11,475 bases of DNA from Desulfobacterales bacterium (GCA_030672555.1 DAOVGD010000063.1:1-11475); one strand, 5' to 3'. Shown: positions 1 to 8,151, numbered from the stretch's first letter. Program-made: numbers and translations. Notes: generated from the sequence alone by a model not told the origin.

Positions 1-15
1 AATTCTGATCCTACT

Positions 16-117
16 GCAAAAGCGTGAGAAACGGCCCAAATTTCCGCAAGTTTTCGTCAAATAGGCCTGCTATTCTCCTCAAATTTGCGAAAATTTTGTC
101 TCGTTCTCACTCTTTTT
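16..117. repeat. Imperfect long palindrome upstream of pstB
   Basis: The arm at 17-47 and the reverse complement of 87-117 agree at 23 of 31 positions without a gap. The conserved blocks are AAAAG, GTGAGAA, AAATTT and CGC. The centre holds a smaller hairpin, AATAG (60-64) with CTATT (70-74) around a 5-nt loop, so most of 16-117 could fold into one long stem or cruciform. It occupies most of the 165 bases before pstB. If transcribed from an upstream gene it could act as a processing or attenuation site; that is inference. No upstream gene can be proved from the bases shown. Confidence 0.6.
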
Positions 118-165
118 CGTTACGGACATAATTCTCGGACAGCCTCCCAGGTTAGGAACAATCAA

Positions 166-927
166 ATGTCAAACAAAACAAAGATGGCTACCAGGGATAT
201 GAGCTTCTATTACGGAGACTTTAAGGCCATTGATGATATCACGCTTGAATTCAGGGAAAACCAGGTCACCGCGCTTATAGGCCCTTCGGGGTGTGGCAAG
301 AGTACGTTCCTACGATCCTTAAATCGAATGAATGATATTATTCCAGGTACACGTGTTGAAGGCCAGGTTCTTCTTGATGGGGAAGATATCTATGGAACAG
401 ATGTGGATGTGGTCGAAATCAGAAGACGTGTTGGGATGGTTTTTCAGAAACCGAACCCGTTCCCCAAAACCATATTCAACGATGTGACTTACGGCCTGCG
501 CGTCAGTGGCGTGAAAAACAAGGCCGAGCTTCAGGACAGGGTTGAAGCAAGCTTGAAGGCGGCCGCCATATGGGATGAGGTCAAGGATCGACTCAATCAA
601 TCGGCCCTCAGTCTTTCCGGTGGCCAGCAACAGCGCTTATGTATTGCCCGGGCCCTTGCCATAGAGCCTGAAGTGCTGCTCCTGGATGAACCCTGCTCGG
701 CCCTTGATCCCATTGCTACGCAGAAGATCGAAGAGTTGATACAGGAGCTAAAAACAAATTATACCATTATCATCGTGACCCACAACATGCAGCAGGCCGC
801 CAGGGTCTCGGATGTTACCGCCTTTTTCTATATAGGGAGGCTGATAGAAGTAGATAAGACCGAATTTATGTTTACAAAACCGAGGCTGCAACAGACCGAA
901 GACTATATTACGGGACGATTCGGTTAG
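166..927 (+). CDS. pstB: Phosphate ABC transporter ATP-binding protein PstB
   Basis: This is the cytoplasmic ATPase of the Pst importer. It hydrolyses ATP to drive inorganic phosphate uptake through PstC/PstA with the binding protein PstS, and in many bacteria it takes part in phosphate signalling to PhoR. From the ATG at 166 the protein has 253 residues, close to the usual PstB length. It shows Walker A GPSGCGKST (39-47), the PstB-typical stretch SLNRMND just after it, the ABC signature LSGGQQQR (about 149-157), Walker B LLLDEP (171-176) with catalytic Glu175, and the H-loop histidine (His206). The start was chosen because AGGA (154-157) lies 8 nt upstream and the PstB-like sequence begins here; the longer reading from 85 adds 27 unrelated residues encoded partly by the upstream palindrome. 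phoU follows after 30 bp. The genes for PstS, PstC and PstA are not in the window. Confidence 0.96.
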   Translation: MSNKTKMATRDMSFYYGDFKAIDDITLEFRENQVTALIGPSGCGKSTFLRSLNRMNDIIPGTRVEGQVLLDGEDIYGTDVDVVEIRRRVGMVFQKPNPFPKTIFNDVTYGLRVSGVKNKAELQDRVEASLKAAAIWDEVKDRLNQSALSLSGGQQQRLCIARALAIEPEVLLLDEPCSALDPIATQKIEELIQELKTNYTIIIVTHNMQQAARVSDVTAFFYIGRLIEVDKTEFMFTKPRLQQTEDYITGRFG

Positions 928-957
928 TGTCCAATTGCTAAACCTCAGGAGGGATTC

Positions 958-1638
958 ATGACCTCACCGTTTCACAGGGAACTTGAAGATCTAAAGGTCA
1001 ATCTTCTCAAAATGGCATCCATGGTTGAGGAGGCTCTGCGGAATGCCGTGCAGGCCCTTAACGCGAGGGATGGTGTTATGGCAGCGACTGTGATAGAAGA
1101 AGATGATCAGATCAATGCCATGGAAAATTTTATTGATCACCAATGCCTTAAGCTCCTCGCTCTCAAACAGCCCATGGCCATCGACCTCCGTTTTATCACC
1201 ATGGCCATGAAGATCAATCTGGCGCTGGAACGTATTGGGGATCAAGCTGTCAACATCGCCGAGAGGACCCTTCTTCTTATGGAGGAGCCCTTAATTATGA
1301 GGCCATTGGGCGTCAACAAGCTGGCTCGAATCTCAGAACAAATGCTTCAAGATAGTATGAATGCCTTTGTCCACCGCGATGTGAGGCTGGCAGAATCGGT
1401 TTGTGAGCGAGACGATGAAGCCGACGAGGTCTATCTGCGCCTGGTTTGTGACATCCTGGAACATATGACCGTAGATCCATCCCTTATCATGCAGGGGGTA
1501 CATTTTACCGTAATAGCCCAGAATCTTGAGCGCGTTGCGGATCAGGCAACCAATATAAGCGAAGACGTGGTCTACATGGTCACAGGGAGGGTGATCAAGC
1601 ATAAATCTCTCTCTCAAAACTCAGTTACTAAAAAGTAA
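958..1638 (+). CDS. phoU: Phosphate signalling regulator PhoU
   Basis: PhoU is a cytoplasmic, all-helical protein that links the Pst transporter to the PhoR kinase and represses the Pho response when phosphate is plentiful. The 226-residue length is normal. Two PhoU repeats are visible, each with its metal-binding signature: ERIGDQAVNIAE from residue 91 and ERVADQATNISE from residue 191. The start at 958 has a strong Shine-Dalgarno AGGAGGG (947-953) 4 nt before the ATG. It lies 30 bp after pstB and 29 bp before phoB, which points to one operon. A perfect 8-bp hairpin covers its stop codon. Confidence 0.96.
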   Translation: MTSPFHRELEDLKVNLLKMASMVEEALRNAVQALNARDGVMAATVIEEDDQINAMENFIDHQCLKLLALKQPMAIDLRFITMAMKINLALERIGDQAVNIAERTLLLMEEPLIMRPLGVNKLARISEQMLQDSMNAFVHRDVRLAESVCERDDEADEVYLRLVCDILEHMTVDPSLIMQGVHFTVIAQNLERVADQATNISEDVVYMVTGRVIKHKSLSQNSVTKK

Positions 1639-1641
1639 CTG
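1622..1641 (+). promoter_or_regulatory. Hairpin over the phoU stop codon
   Basis: CAGTTACT (1622-1629), loop AAAA, then AGTAACTG (1634-1641) form a perfect 8-bp stem with a tetraloop. The phoU stop TAA (1636-1638) lies in the 3' arm, and phoB starts 27 nt later with only a weak Shine-Dalgarno. No T-run follows, so it is not a classic terminator. A role in phoU-phoB translational coupling or mRNA processing is inference. Confidence 0.5.
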
Positions 1642-1667
1642 CTTATCAACTTTAAAACCGGAATGAG

Positions 1668-2363
1668 ATGAACCGAGAGTCGATTCTAATTGTTGAAGAT
1701 GAAGAGGACATTGCCGGCCTGATTGCCCATCACATGGAGGCCGCAGGCTTCAATGTGATAGTTGCCTATGATGGAGCTACGGCATTTAAAGAAATGGAAA
1801 AGCAACTTCCTGATCTTATTTTGCTTGACCTTATGCTCCCGGATACGGACGGCATTGAGATTTGTAAGATGCTCAAACAAAAAGAACTCACGAGAAACAT
1901 CCCTGTCATCATGGTAACCGCTAAGGGAGAAGAGGTGGACCGCATTGTGGGGTTGCAATTAGGGGCCGATGATTATGTGGTGAAACCCTTTAGCCCCAGG
2001 GAGCTTACGCTGAGGGTAAAGGGGGTCCTGAAACGGCTAAGTGCGCTGAGGGAGGGACAAAAGGTCTTAAAACTCGGAAAATTGGCTTTAGACCTTGATG
2101 CCCACACAGTGGCCATAGGCGGGAAAAGGATTGATCTGACCCTCACGGAATTTAATCTTCTTCGCGAGCTTTTGTTGAGCAAGGGTCGAGTAAAATCGAG
2201 AGAAACGCTTTTAAATAATGTGTGGGGATATACTTTCGAGGGCTATAACCGCACGGTCGATACCCATATCCAGCGCCTCCGTCACAAATTGGGAGATCAC
2301 GGAAAGATCATTGTAACTGTCCGGGGAATCGGATATATGATTAGAGAAGAAGAGCAATTATGA
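1668..2363 (+). CDS. phoB: Phosphate response regulator PhoB (OmpR family)
   Basis: This is a DNA-binding response regulator that, when phosphorylated by its partner kinase, should bind promoters of phosphate-starvation genes. The receiver domain (about 5-120) carries the acidic pair Asp11/Glu12, the phospho-acceptor Asp54 in LLDLMLPD, Thr84 and the invariant Lys106 in VVKPF. The winged-helix output domain (about 130-228) contains TLTEFNLL and the recognition-helix stretch RTVDTHIQRLRHKLG. Its 231 residues match PhoB/OmpR proteins. The ATG at 1668 has only a weak GGA-type ribosome site, so translation may depend on coupling to phoU. Its TGA overlaps the ATG of the kinase gene by 4 bp. The name PhoB rests on context (pstB-phoU before it, PhoR-like kinase after it) as well as sequence. 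Confidence 0.93.
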   Translation: MNRESILIVEDEEDIAGLIAHHMEAAGFNVIVAYDGATAFKEMEKQLPDLILLDLMLPDTDGIEICKMLKQKELTRNIPVIMVTAKGEEVDRIVGLQLGADDYVVKPFSPRELTLRVKGVLKRLSALREGQKVLKLGKLALDLDAHTVAIGGKRIDLTLTEFNLLRELLLSKGRVKSRETLLNNVWGYTFEGYNRTVDTHIQRLRHKLGDHGKIIVTVRGIGYMIREEEQL

Positions 2364-4183
2364 AGTTCAAATGGAAATTATTCTTTTCGTATCTGTTAAT
2401 TGTTCTGATCCCCTTTCTTGCTGCGGAACGATACATTGGCTCCCATCTCAAAAATCGCCTGCTGCATCAAATAGAAAGCCGCCTCGCCAAAGAAGCCATT
2501 CTCATCAAGGCCATTATTGAAAAAGATTACAAAAACCGCGTGCCATCCTATGAGATCGACTCCCTGATCAAAAGAATGGGTAAAGATATCAAGGAACGGA
2601 TCACTTTTATTGACGCCCACGGCACTGTATTGGGAGATACGGAGATAGCTCCGGAAAACCTCAGAGAGATTGAGGATCATTCCAGACGTCCCGAATTCAT
2701 AGGGGCTTTCAAGACATCACACGGCATGGCTATTCGCTACAGCACAACCCTTAAAATTGACATGATGTACGTGGCGGTAAAGATTGCGCCACAGGGTGAA
2801 TTTTTAGGCATCGTCAGGGTTGCGGTTCCCTTAACCCAGATCAAGGAGTTGATGCGAAAGACCGAATACGCCATCCTCATGGCCTTTGTGCTATGTGCCA
2901 TGCTGATCTTATTATTGAATATTATAGTGTCGAAGAGGCTCTCGCGGCCAGTAGAGGAAATCACCCGTGCTGCTGAAGAAATCTCAAGAGGAAACTTCGA
3001 TGTCAAGGTATACCCTGGCGCCAGGGGTGAATTGGGCGCCCTGGGAAGTTCCATCAACCTCATGGCCTCTGAGATCAGGAAAAGAGTTCACGAAATTACA
3101 CAGGAAAAAGAGACCCTTCAAACGATCCTGCGAGGGATGTCTGACGGGATCATGGTGGTAAATGGTGAAGGGAAAATTATCTTGACCAACAGAGTCCTAC
3201 AGGATTTATTCCACAGGGCTCCCACCGCAGTCGGAAAAACGCCAGTGGAAGTCATTAGAAATGCTGACCTCCAGAATGGGTTTACTCAAGTCCTGGACAA
3301 GGGCGAGACCTTCAAGATGGAGCTTTCGGTCGCTACCCCCGAAGCCGACAAAGTCTTTGATGTCATCATTGTTCGGCTAATGCCTCAGGATAAGACAGAA
3401 GGGGCTGTAGCTGTCTTTCACGATATCACGGATTTGAAGCGCATAGAAAAAGTACGGAAAGATTTTGTTGCCAATGTATCTCATGAACTCCGTACCCCCC
3501 TGACATCCATAAAGGGTTACGCGGAGACCTTGTGCGATGAGGATATAGAAGATGTTGCAAAGACAAGGTCTTTTGTCCGGATCATCTTAAAACACGCAAA
3601 CCGGCTCTCCGGTCTTGTGGGGGATCTTCTCTCCCTGACCAGGCTCGAATCCCAGAGTACCCATCTCATGAAAGAGACAATTGACCTGAGGAAAGTTCTG
3701 AACGCTTCAATATTGGTGGTGAAACCCTCTGCTGAGACAAAACGCCTCACCATCCAAACGGAATTCGTTCCTGAAAAAATCATGGTCTGGGCAGACAAGA
3801 ATCAAATAGGTCAGGCCCTTATTAACCTGCTTGATAACGCGGTCAAATATACGCCGGAGGGGGGTTCTATCACAGTGTCGGCAACTGATGCAGGCAATGA
3901 AATTCACGTTACGGTCAAAGATACGGGAATCGGCATACCCAAAGGAGACCTGGACCGCATTTTTGAACGGTTTTATCGTGTGGACAAGAATCGCTCCAGG
4001 GAGATGGGAGGCACGGGCCTCGGGCTGTCGATCGTGAAGCACATCATCCTGAGCCACGGCGGCAGGGTCTGGGTCCGGAGTCAACCGGAAGAAGGCTCTG
4101 CGTTCAGCTTCAGCCTTCCCAAGCAGCCCTCCGCTCCTGATTTTCGCTCCAGGACTCCGTCATTGTTGCCGACAACAGGTTGA
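2360..4183 (+). CDS. phoR: Phosphate sensor histidine kinase PhoR
   Basis: This membrane sensor kinase should autophosphorylate and pass phosphate to the PhoB-type regulator before it. The 607 residues run: TM1 (about 6-22), a periplasmic sensor region of roughly 145 residues, TM2 (about 170-191), HAMP (about 192-245), a PAS domain (about 252-365), the HisKA dimerisation domain with His375 in NVSHELRTPL, and the HATPase domain. The HATPase has the N-box (Asn489, Asn493), G1 DTGIGIP from Asp521, an F-box-like FERFYRVD and G2 GGTGLGLS (550-557). All catalytic motifs are intact. The large periplasmic domain resembles the Bacillus-type PhoR layout more than E. coli PhoR, which lacks one. ATGA start/stop overlap with phoB shows translational coupling. 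The last 20 or so residues after LPKQ are low-complexity and probably disordered. Confidence 0.92.
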   Translation: MKFKWKLFFSYLLIVLIPFLAAERYIGSHLKNRLLHQIESRLAKEAILIKAIIEKDYKNRVPSYEIDSLIKRMGKDIKERITFIDAHGTVLGDTEIAPENLREIEDHSRRPEFIGAFKTSHGMAIRYSTTLKIDMMYVAVKIAPQGEFLGIVRVAVPLTQIKELMRKTEYAILMAFVLCAMLILLLNIIVSKRLSRPVEEITRAAEEISRGNFDVKVYPGARGELGALGSSINLMASEIRKRVHEITQEKETLQTILRGMSDGIMVVNGEGKIILTNRVLQDLFHRAPTAVGKTPVEVIRNADLQNGFTQVLDKGETFKMELSVATPEADKVFDVIIVRLMPQDKTEGAVAVFHDITDLKRIEKVRKDFVANVSHELRTPLTSIKGYAETLCDEDIEDVAKTRSFVRIILKHANRLSGLVGDLLSLTRLESQSTHLMKETIDLRKVLNASILVVKPSAETKRLTIQTEFVPEKIMVWADKNQIGQALINLLDNAVKYTPEGGSITVSATDAGNEIHVTVKDTGIGIPKGDLDRIFERFYRVDKNRSREMGGTGLGLSIVKHIILSHGGRVWVRSQPEEGSAFSFSLPKQPSAPDFRSRTPSLLPTTG

Positions 4184-4215
4184 AATGATGTTGATATAAT
4201 CCAAGTCTAAAATTC

Positions 4216-4283
4216 TCACGCAAAGGCGCAAAGGCGCCAAGGTTTTCTTTTTTGTCCTTTGCGGTCTTTGCGGCTTTGCGTGA
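4216..4283. repeat. Octamer palindrome, CGCAAAGG family
   Basis: The left arm has tandem 8-bp units CGCAAAGG (4219-4226), CGCAAAGG (4227-4234) and CGCCAAGG (4235-4242). The right arm has their reverse complements: CCTTTGCG (4256-4263), GTCTTTGCG (4264-4272, one extra base) and GCTTTGCG (4273-4280). TCA at 4216-4218 pairs with TGA at 4281-4283, and the loop is a T-rich 13 nt. The stem could form in RNA or as a cruciform. It lies 32 bp after the phoR stop and could protect or end the phosphate-operon transcript, but no T-run follows the 3' arm. Confidence 0.75.
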
Positions 4284-4363
4284 GTCTTCAACCTCCTGGA
4301 ACTATGTTGCTCTCATATGTTCGCATCGACTTTGACGTTTCCCTGCAGCAGCCTTTCGATTTG

Positions 4364-4392
4364 TTGACAAATTCAGGCAAATAGTATAGCAT
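4364..4392 (+). promoter_or_regulatory. Candidate sigma70 promoter for the carboxylase
   Basis: A perfect -35 TTGACA (4364-4369) is followed after 17 bp by TAGCAT (4387-4392), four of six matches to TATAAT; TATAGC at 4385 is an alternative with a 15-bp spacer. Transcription would start near 4400, at the first unit of the next palindromic repeat, giving an untranslated leader of about 80 nt. The rest of 4184-4482 holds the two repeats listed here and no gene that I can see. Confidence 0.45.
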
Positions 4393-4401
4393 GCGGATTT
4401 T

Positions 4402-4469
4402 GTTAAGTAGTCGAGTGGTCCAGTCATGAATTAGAGTCACTCAACTAATCAACAACTTAACTAATCAAG
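4402..4469. repeat. Octamer palindrome, GTYRAGTN family (copy 1)
   Basis: The left arm is three 8-bp units: GTTAAGTA (4402-4409), GTCGAGTG (4410-4417) and GTCCAGTC (4418-4425). The right arm is four units in reverse-complement sense: CACTCAAC (4438-4445), TAATCAAC (4446-4453), AACTTAAC (4454-4461) and TAATCAAG (4462-4469). The last unit runs into the AAGGGAA ribosome-binding site (4467-4473) of the carboxylase gene, so a folded leader hairpin would reach the Shine-Dalgarno. The same family recurs at 8151-8232, just after that gene. Confidence 0.65.
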
Positions 4470-4482
4470 GGAATAAACTACA

Positions 4483-7400
4483 ATGAGTTCACCAATCCAG
4501 GGCCTTAGAATAGGTGTTGCCAATCGTGGAATACCGGCTCTTCGTATAGGGCGTACCATCAGGGAAATGGGAGGCATATACGTGGCTTTTGCCACAGACG
4601 CGGACAAAACCGCCCCCCATGTCTCAAAGGCTGATAAAGCATATGCGATTCGGACTGAAAGGGGGTATCTGGATATAGATGAAATTGTACGTATCGCAAA
4701 ACAGCATAATATAAAAGCACTTCATCCTGGATGGGGTTTTGCAGCGGAGAACAACCGCTTCCCCTCGCTGTGTGAGGAGAACGGAATTATTTTTATCGGT
4801 CCTTCAGAAGCGCCCATGAGGAAACTTGGCAATAAGGTTAAAGCTCGAAGTATTGCAAAGTCGGTCTCCGTTCCGGTTATTCCGGGGTCTGAGACTGCGG
4901 TAACTCTTAAAGAAGCAAAACAGATTGCCAAGGAAATCGGTTACCCCGTTATGATCAAAAGCGAAGGGGGTGGTGGCGGCCGCGGGATCGTAATAATTAA
5001 TTCTCCCGAGGAGCTGGAACATAATTTTGAAAAAGCCTCTGCCATGGCAGAGGCGAGTTTCGGCAATCCGAATCTATACATCGAAAAATTCCTTCCTTCA
5101 GTGAGACATCTGGAAATACAGGCTATTTGCGGTCCATTTGGCAATGCGGTAGTGTTAAATGAACGGGATTGCTCGACGCAGAGGAAAAACCAAAAGCTAT
5201 TGGAGATTACCCCCTCGCCCTGGGAAAACATGAGCGAGGAGTTAAGAAAGGCATTGAAAGACGCGACATTAAAAATTGCTTCCGCGGCGGGGTATGATTC
5301 GATCGGGACATTTGAATTTTTGGTAGACGAAGAACAAAATTACTATTTTATTGAGGCAAACACCAGACTTCAGGTGGAACATGGAATATCAGAGCTTCTC
5401 TACGGAATAGATTTGGTAGAAGAGATGATACGAATCTCCTTTGGTGAAAAACTCCGTCTGAAACAACAGGAGCTGAAACCGAGGGGATTCGCCATGCAGT
5501 GCCGTATAAATTTTGAAGACCCCCAAGACAACTTTCGGCCCAATGCCGGTGAAATAACGCGGTATCTTTCCCCCGGAGGCGAGGGAGTCAGACTTGATTC
5601 GTGCATCTTCAGCGGATACGAGTTCCCAAAGCTCTATGATTCTTGCGGAAGCCTTTTGATGACGCATGGGGCCACATGGGGAAAGACCTTGTCAATCATG
5701 GAACGGGCGCTTTTAGAATACTTTATAGGCGGTTTGAAGACAACAATTCCTTTCCACAAAAAAGTGATCTCACATCCTAAATTCCGAGCAGGCGAGATCG
5801 ACACAAAATTCATCGATAACACGCCTGAATTAATGGTCTACACGGAAACCATCCCGGAGGAGATACGACTTTCCCGTCTCATGGCTGAAATCACAACACG
5901 AGGATACAATCCCTACATAGGACTTGGCGCTTATCGAAAATTCGGCGACACCAAGGTCGGTCCTATGTCAGTAGATGTCTCTTCCGTGACAAAGAATGCA
6001 GCAAACGACCGCTCGTATCAGCCGCCATTTGATCCCAACGATCACCGGGACAATGTCTTGAGCCGTCTGCGAAACTCTGAATATGTGGAGTTCTGCAATA
6101 CTACCCCCAGAGACATCACCCAGTCAGAAACGAGTAATCGATTTCGCCTCTTCTCAGACCGGTTGATCGGACCACTGATTGACCGATGCGGATACGTATC
6201 CATAGAAAACGGCGGCGGAGCCCATTATCACGTGGGGATGTTGGGCTGTATGACCGATCCATGGGAAGAAGCAGAAGATTGGAATGAGTTTGCCCCGAAT
6301 ACACAAAAACTCATCCTCATCCGCTCAACAAATGTGCTCGGCTATGCCCCCCAGAGCCGGGAGCTTATGCAACGAACAGGTGAGATGATTGTCAAGCATT
6401 ATCATGTAATACGCTGTTTTGACTTTCTGAATCATATCGAGAATATGGCCCCGTTTGCCGAGATCGTCCTTAAGCAGAAAAATCGCATCTTTCAGCCTGC
6501 TATCAGTCTGAGCTGGGCACAAGGATTCGATGTTCCTCACTATCTTGGCGTGCTCGATGATATCCTCTCAATGTCAGGACGGATTCTGGAATGCAGCAAG
6601 GCAGAGGCGTCTAAAAAGATTATTTTCTGCCTTAAGGATATGGCAGGGGTGTGTCCTCCACGATTTATCAGGAGTTTGGTCTCGGCAATACTTGACAAAT
6701 ATCCCGACCTTATTATCCAGTACCACCGTCACGCCACAGACGGTCTTGCAGTACCAGCGCTTGGCGCCGCTGCCCAGGCAGGAGCCAAGATCCTGGATGT
6801 GGCTGACGGCCCAGGCGTACGGTTTTACGGCCAAACAGCGGTCATGCCGGTATTAGCTTACATTGAAGGCGAACTCGGCTTAAAGACACGTCTCGATAAG
6901 GAGAGGATCAGGGAAACTGCTTTTGTTCTTAAACAGATCATGCCCGTATACGATCACTACTGCCGTCCAACATTTCTTGGAATCGACCATGATGTCACAC
7001 TGCATGGACTTCCAGGAGGAGCCACTTCAAGCAGCCAGGAGGACGCCCTTAAACGCGGATATGCCTTTTTGCTACCCAGCATTCTCTTGGCCCTTGAACT
7101 GTATAGAAAGCTCATCAGGTACCACGACGTTACGCCGGGCTCTCAAATTACCTGGACAAACGGATACCTCATGGTTGTCAAGGCATATGAACGGGGCGGG
7201 ATGTCAGAGGTACAAAGGATTATCGACATCCTCAAAAAGGTCACATCCGTTCCTGAAGATGAACTTGACGAACAGGTCAAAGAGGACCGCATGCTACTGT
7301 TTGCCAATGCAAACGATGCTCTGAAAAATCTGCTCTTGGGGAAATTCGGCAAACTCCCGCTTGGCTGGCCTCTGGACTGGGTTTACCAATCAGTATTCGG

Positions 7401-8151
7401 AGATAAATGGGAAGATGCGATTGCTCAAAGGACAGAAGAGAGCCCTCTAAATTTTCTTCCACCCGTCAATATCGACGAAGTCAGGAAGGAACTGGCTGGA
7501 CACATCGGGAGAGAGCCCACGGAAAATGAGTTGGTCAATTATCTTAACCATCCTGGAGACGCCTTAAAGCTCATCAAGAATATTGAAAAATACGCCGATC
7601 CAAATGTACTCTCCGATGATATATGGTTTGAGGGTTTGGAAACCGAAGTCGAGCGGGAATTTCGAACCTCTGACGGAAAGGTGCACACCATAGAGGTGAT
7701 GCGCGTCGGCCATGTAGCCAAAAACGGCACAAGAAGAATACGGTATAAGCTTGACCACGAAGTCTTTGTGGAAGAGATACAGGTTGAGGAGAGGGCCATT
7801 GAGAAGGCGGGACTGGAGATGGCCGACGAAAACAATCCCTATCATATCGGCGCTCCATTTGATGCTGATTTATGGCTTGTTCACAAAAAAGTAGGCGATA
7901 GCGTAGAGACGGGTGAAGAAATCTTAAACCTTTCGCTCATGAAAGTCGAATACGGGGTAACTTCCCCTGTGGACGGTGTTGTAAAGCGCGTCCTGGTGTT
8001 TGCCGACTATAAGGCCGATAAGAAGATGGTACCGATAACAAAGGGACAGCTTTTAATGGAGCTTGCCCTACCTCGTGAACGTTGCGCAAATTGTAATGCG
8101 GAGATAAATGAAGGAGACAAATTCTGCCCGGAATGCGGTAGTAAGTTATAG
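4483..8151 (+). CDS. pyc: Pyruvate carboxylase-type biotin enzyme with C-terminal zinc ribbon
   Basis: This single-chain biotin carboxylase probably makes oxaloacetate from pyruvate, bicarbonate and ATP in the cytoplasm; the substrate is inferred. It has 1222 residues, slightly longer than usual pyruvate carboxylases (about 1150). The biotin carboxylase domain (about 5-455) has HPGWGFAAEN, a glycine-rich loop GGGGGRG, ERDCSTQR, EANTRLQVEH (Glu291, Asn293, Arg295) and CRINFEDP (Arg341). The carboxyltransferase domain (about 535-840) keeps the metal ligands Asp544 (in RDITQS), Lys718 (in LKDMAG), His748 and His750, plus Gln547, Arg614, Tyr621 and Thr830, which match pyruvate-contact or catalytic positions. 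PYC/OADA follows from about 886, then the biotinyl domain with Lys1154 in MKV instead of MKM. Cys1201, Cys1204, Cys1215 and Cys1218 form an added zinc ribbon. AAGGGAA (4467-4473) supports the start. Confidence 0.88.
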   Translation: MSSPIQGLRIGVANRGIPALRIGRTIREMGGIYVAFATDADKTAPHVSKADKAYAIRTERGYLDIDEIVRIAKQHNIKALHPGWGFAAENNRFPSLCEENGIIFIGPSEAPMRKLGNKVKARSIAKSVSVPVIPGSETAVTLKEAKQIAKEIGYPVMIKSEGGGGGRGIVIINSPEELEHNFEKASAMAEASFGNPNLYIEKFLPSVRHLEIQAICGPFGNAVVLNERDCSTQRKNQKLLEITPSPWENMSEELRKALKDATLKIASAAGYDSIGTFEFLVDEEQNYYFIEANTRLQVEHGISELLYGIDLVEEMIRISFGEKLRLKQQELKPRGFAMQCRINFEDPQDNFRPNAGEITRYLSPGGEGVRLDSCIFSGYEFPKLYDSCGSLLMTHGATWGKTLSIMERALLEYFIGGLKTTIPFHKKVISHPKFRAGEIDTKFIDNTPELMVYTETIPEEIRLSRLMAEITTRGYNPYIGLGAYRKFGDTKVGPMSVDVSSVTKNAANDRSYQPPFDPNDHRDNVLSRLRNSEYVEFCNTTPRDITQSETSNRFRLFSDRLIGPLIDRCGYVSIENGGGAHYHVGMLGCMTDPWEEAEDWNEFAPNTQKLILIRSTNVLGYAPQSRELMQRTGEMIVKHYHVIRCFDFLNHIENMAPFAEIVLKQKNRIFQPAISLSWAQGFDVPHYLGVLDDILSMSGRILECSKAEASKKIIFCLKDMAGVCPPRFIRSLVSAILDKYPDLIIQYHRHATDGLAVPALGAAAQAGAKILDVADGPGVRFYGQTAVMPVLAYIEGELGLKTRLDKERIRETAFVLKQIMPVYDHYCRPTFLGIDHDVTLHGLPGGATSSSQEDALKRGYAFLLPSILLALELYRKLIRYHDVTPGSQITWTNGYLMVVKAYERGGMSEVQRIIDILKKVTSVPEDELDEQVKEDRMLLFANANDALKNLLLGKFGKLPLGWPLDWVYQSVFGDKWEDAIAQRTEESPLNFLPPVNIDEVRKELAGHIGREPTENELVNYLNHPGDALKLIKNIEKYADPNVLSDDIWFEGLETEVEREFRTSDGKVHTIEVMRVGHVAKNGTRRIRYKLDHEVFVEEIQVEERAIEKAGLEMADENNPYHIGAPFDADLWLVHKKVGDSVETGEEILNLSLMKVEYGVTSPVDGVVKRVLVFADYKADKKMVPITKGQLLMELALPRERCANCNAEINEGDKFCPECGSKL

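Noticed and set aside
2..64. Open frame at the left edge ending in TAG, possibly the C-terminal tail of an upstream gene such as pstA.
   Set aside because: Only about 20 residues are visible and they run into the palindrome; no family signature can be read, so it is not called.
85..165. N-terminal extension of pstB by 27 residues from an earlier ATG.
   Set aside because: The added residues are not PstB-like, are encoded partly by the palindrome, and the ATG at 166 has its own Shine-Dalgarno.
100..165. Pho box upstream of pstB.
   Set aside because: No tandem CTGTCAT-like elements with 11-bp spacing were seen before pstB or elsewhere in the window.
3707..4084. A 125-codon minus-strand frame inside phoR.
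   Set aside because: It is the shadow of the HATPase coding region, which has intact motifs on the plus strand.
4216..4283. Rho-independent terminator of the phosphate operon.
   Set aside because: The stem is strong, but the T-run lies in the loop and not after the 3' arm, so it is listed as a repeat only.
6923..7324. A 133-codon plus-strand frame inside the carboxylase.
   Set aside because: It overlaps the carboxyltransferase and PYC/OADA coding region in another frame and shows no domain of its own.
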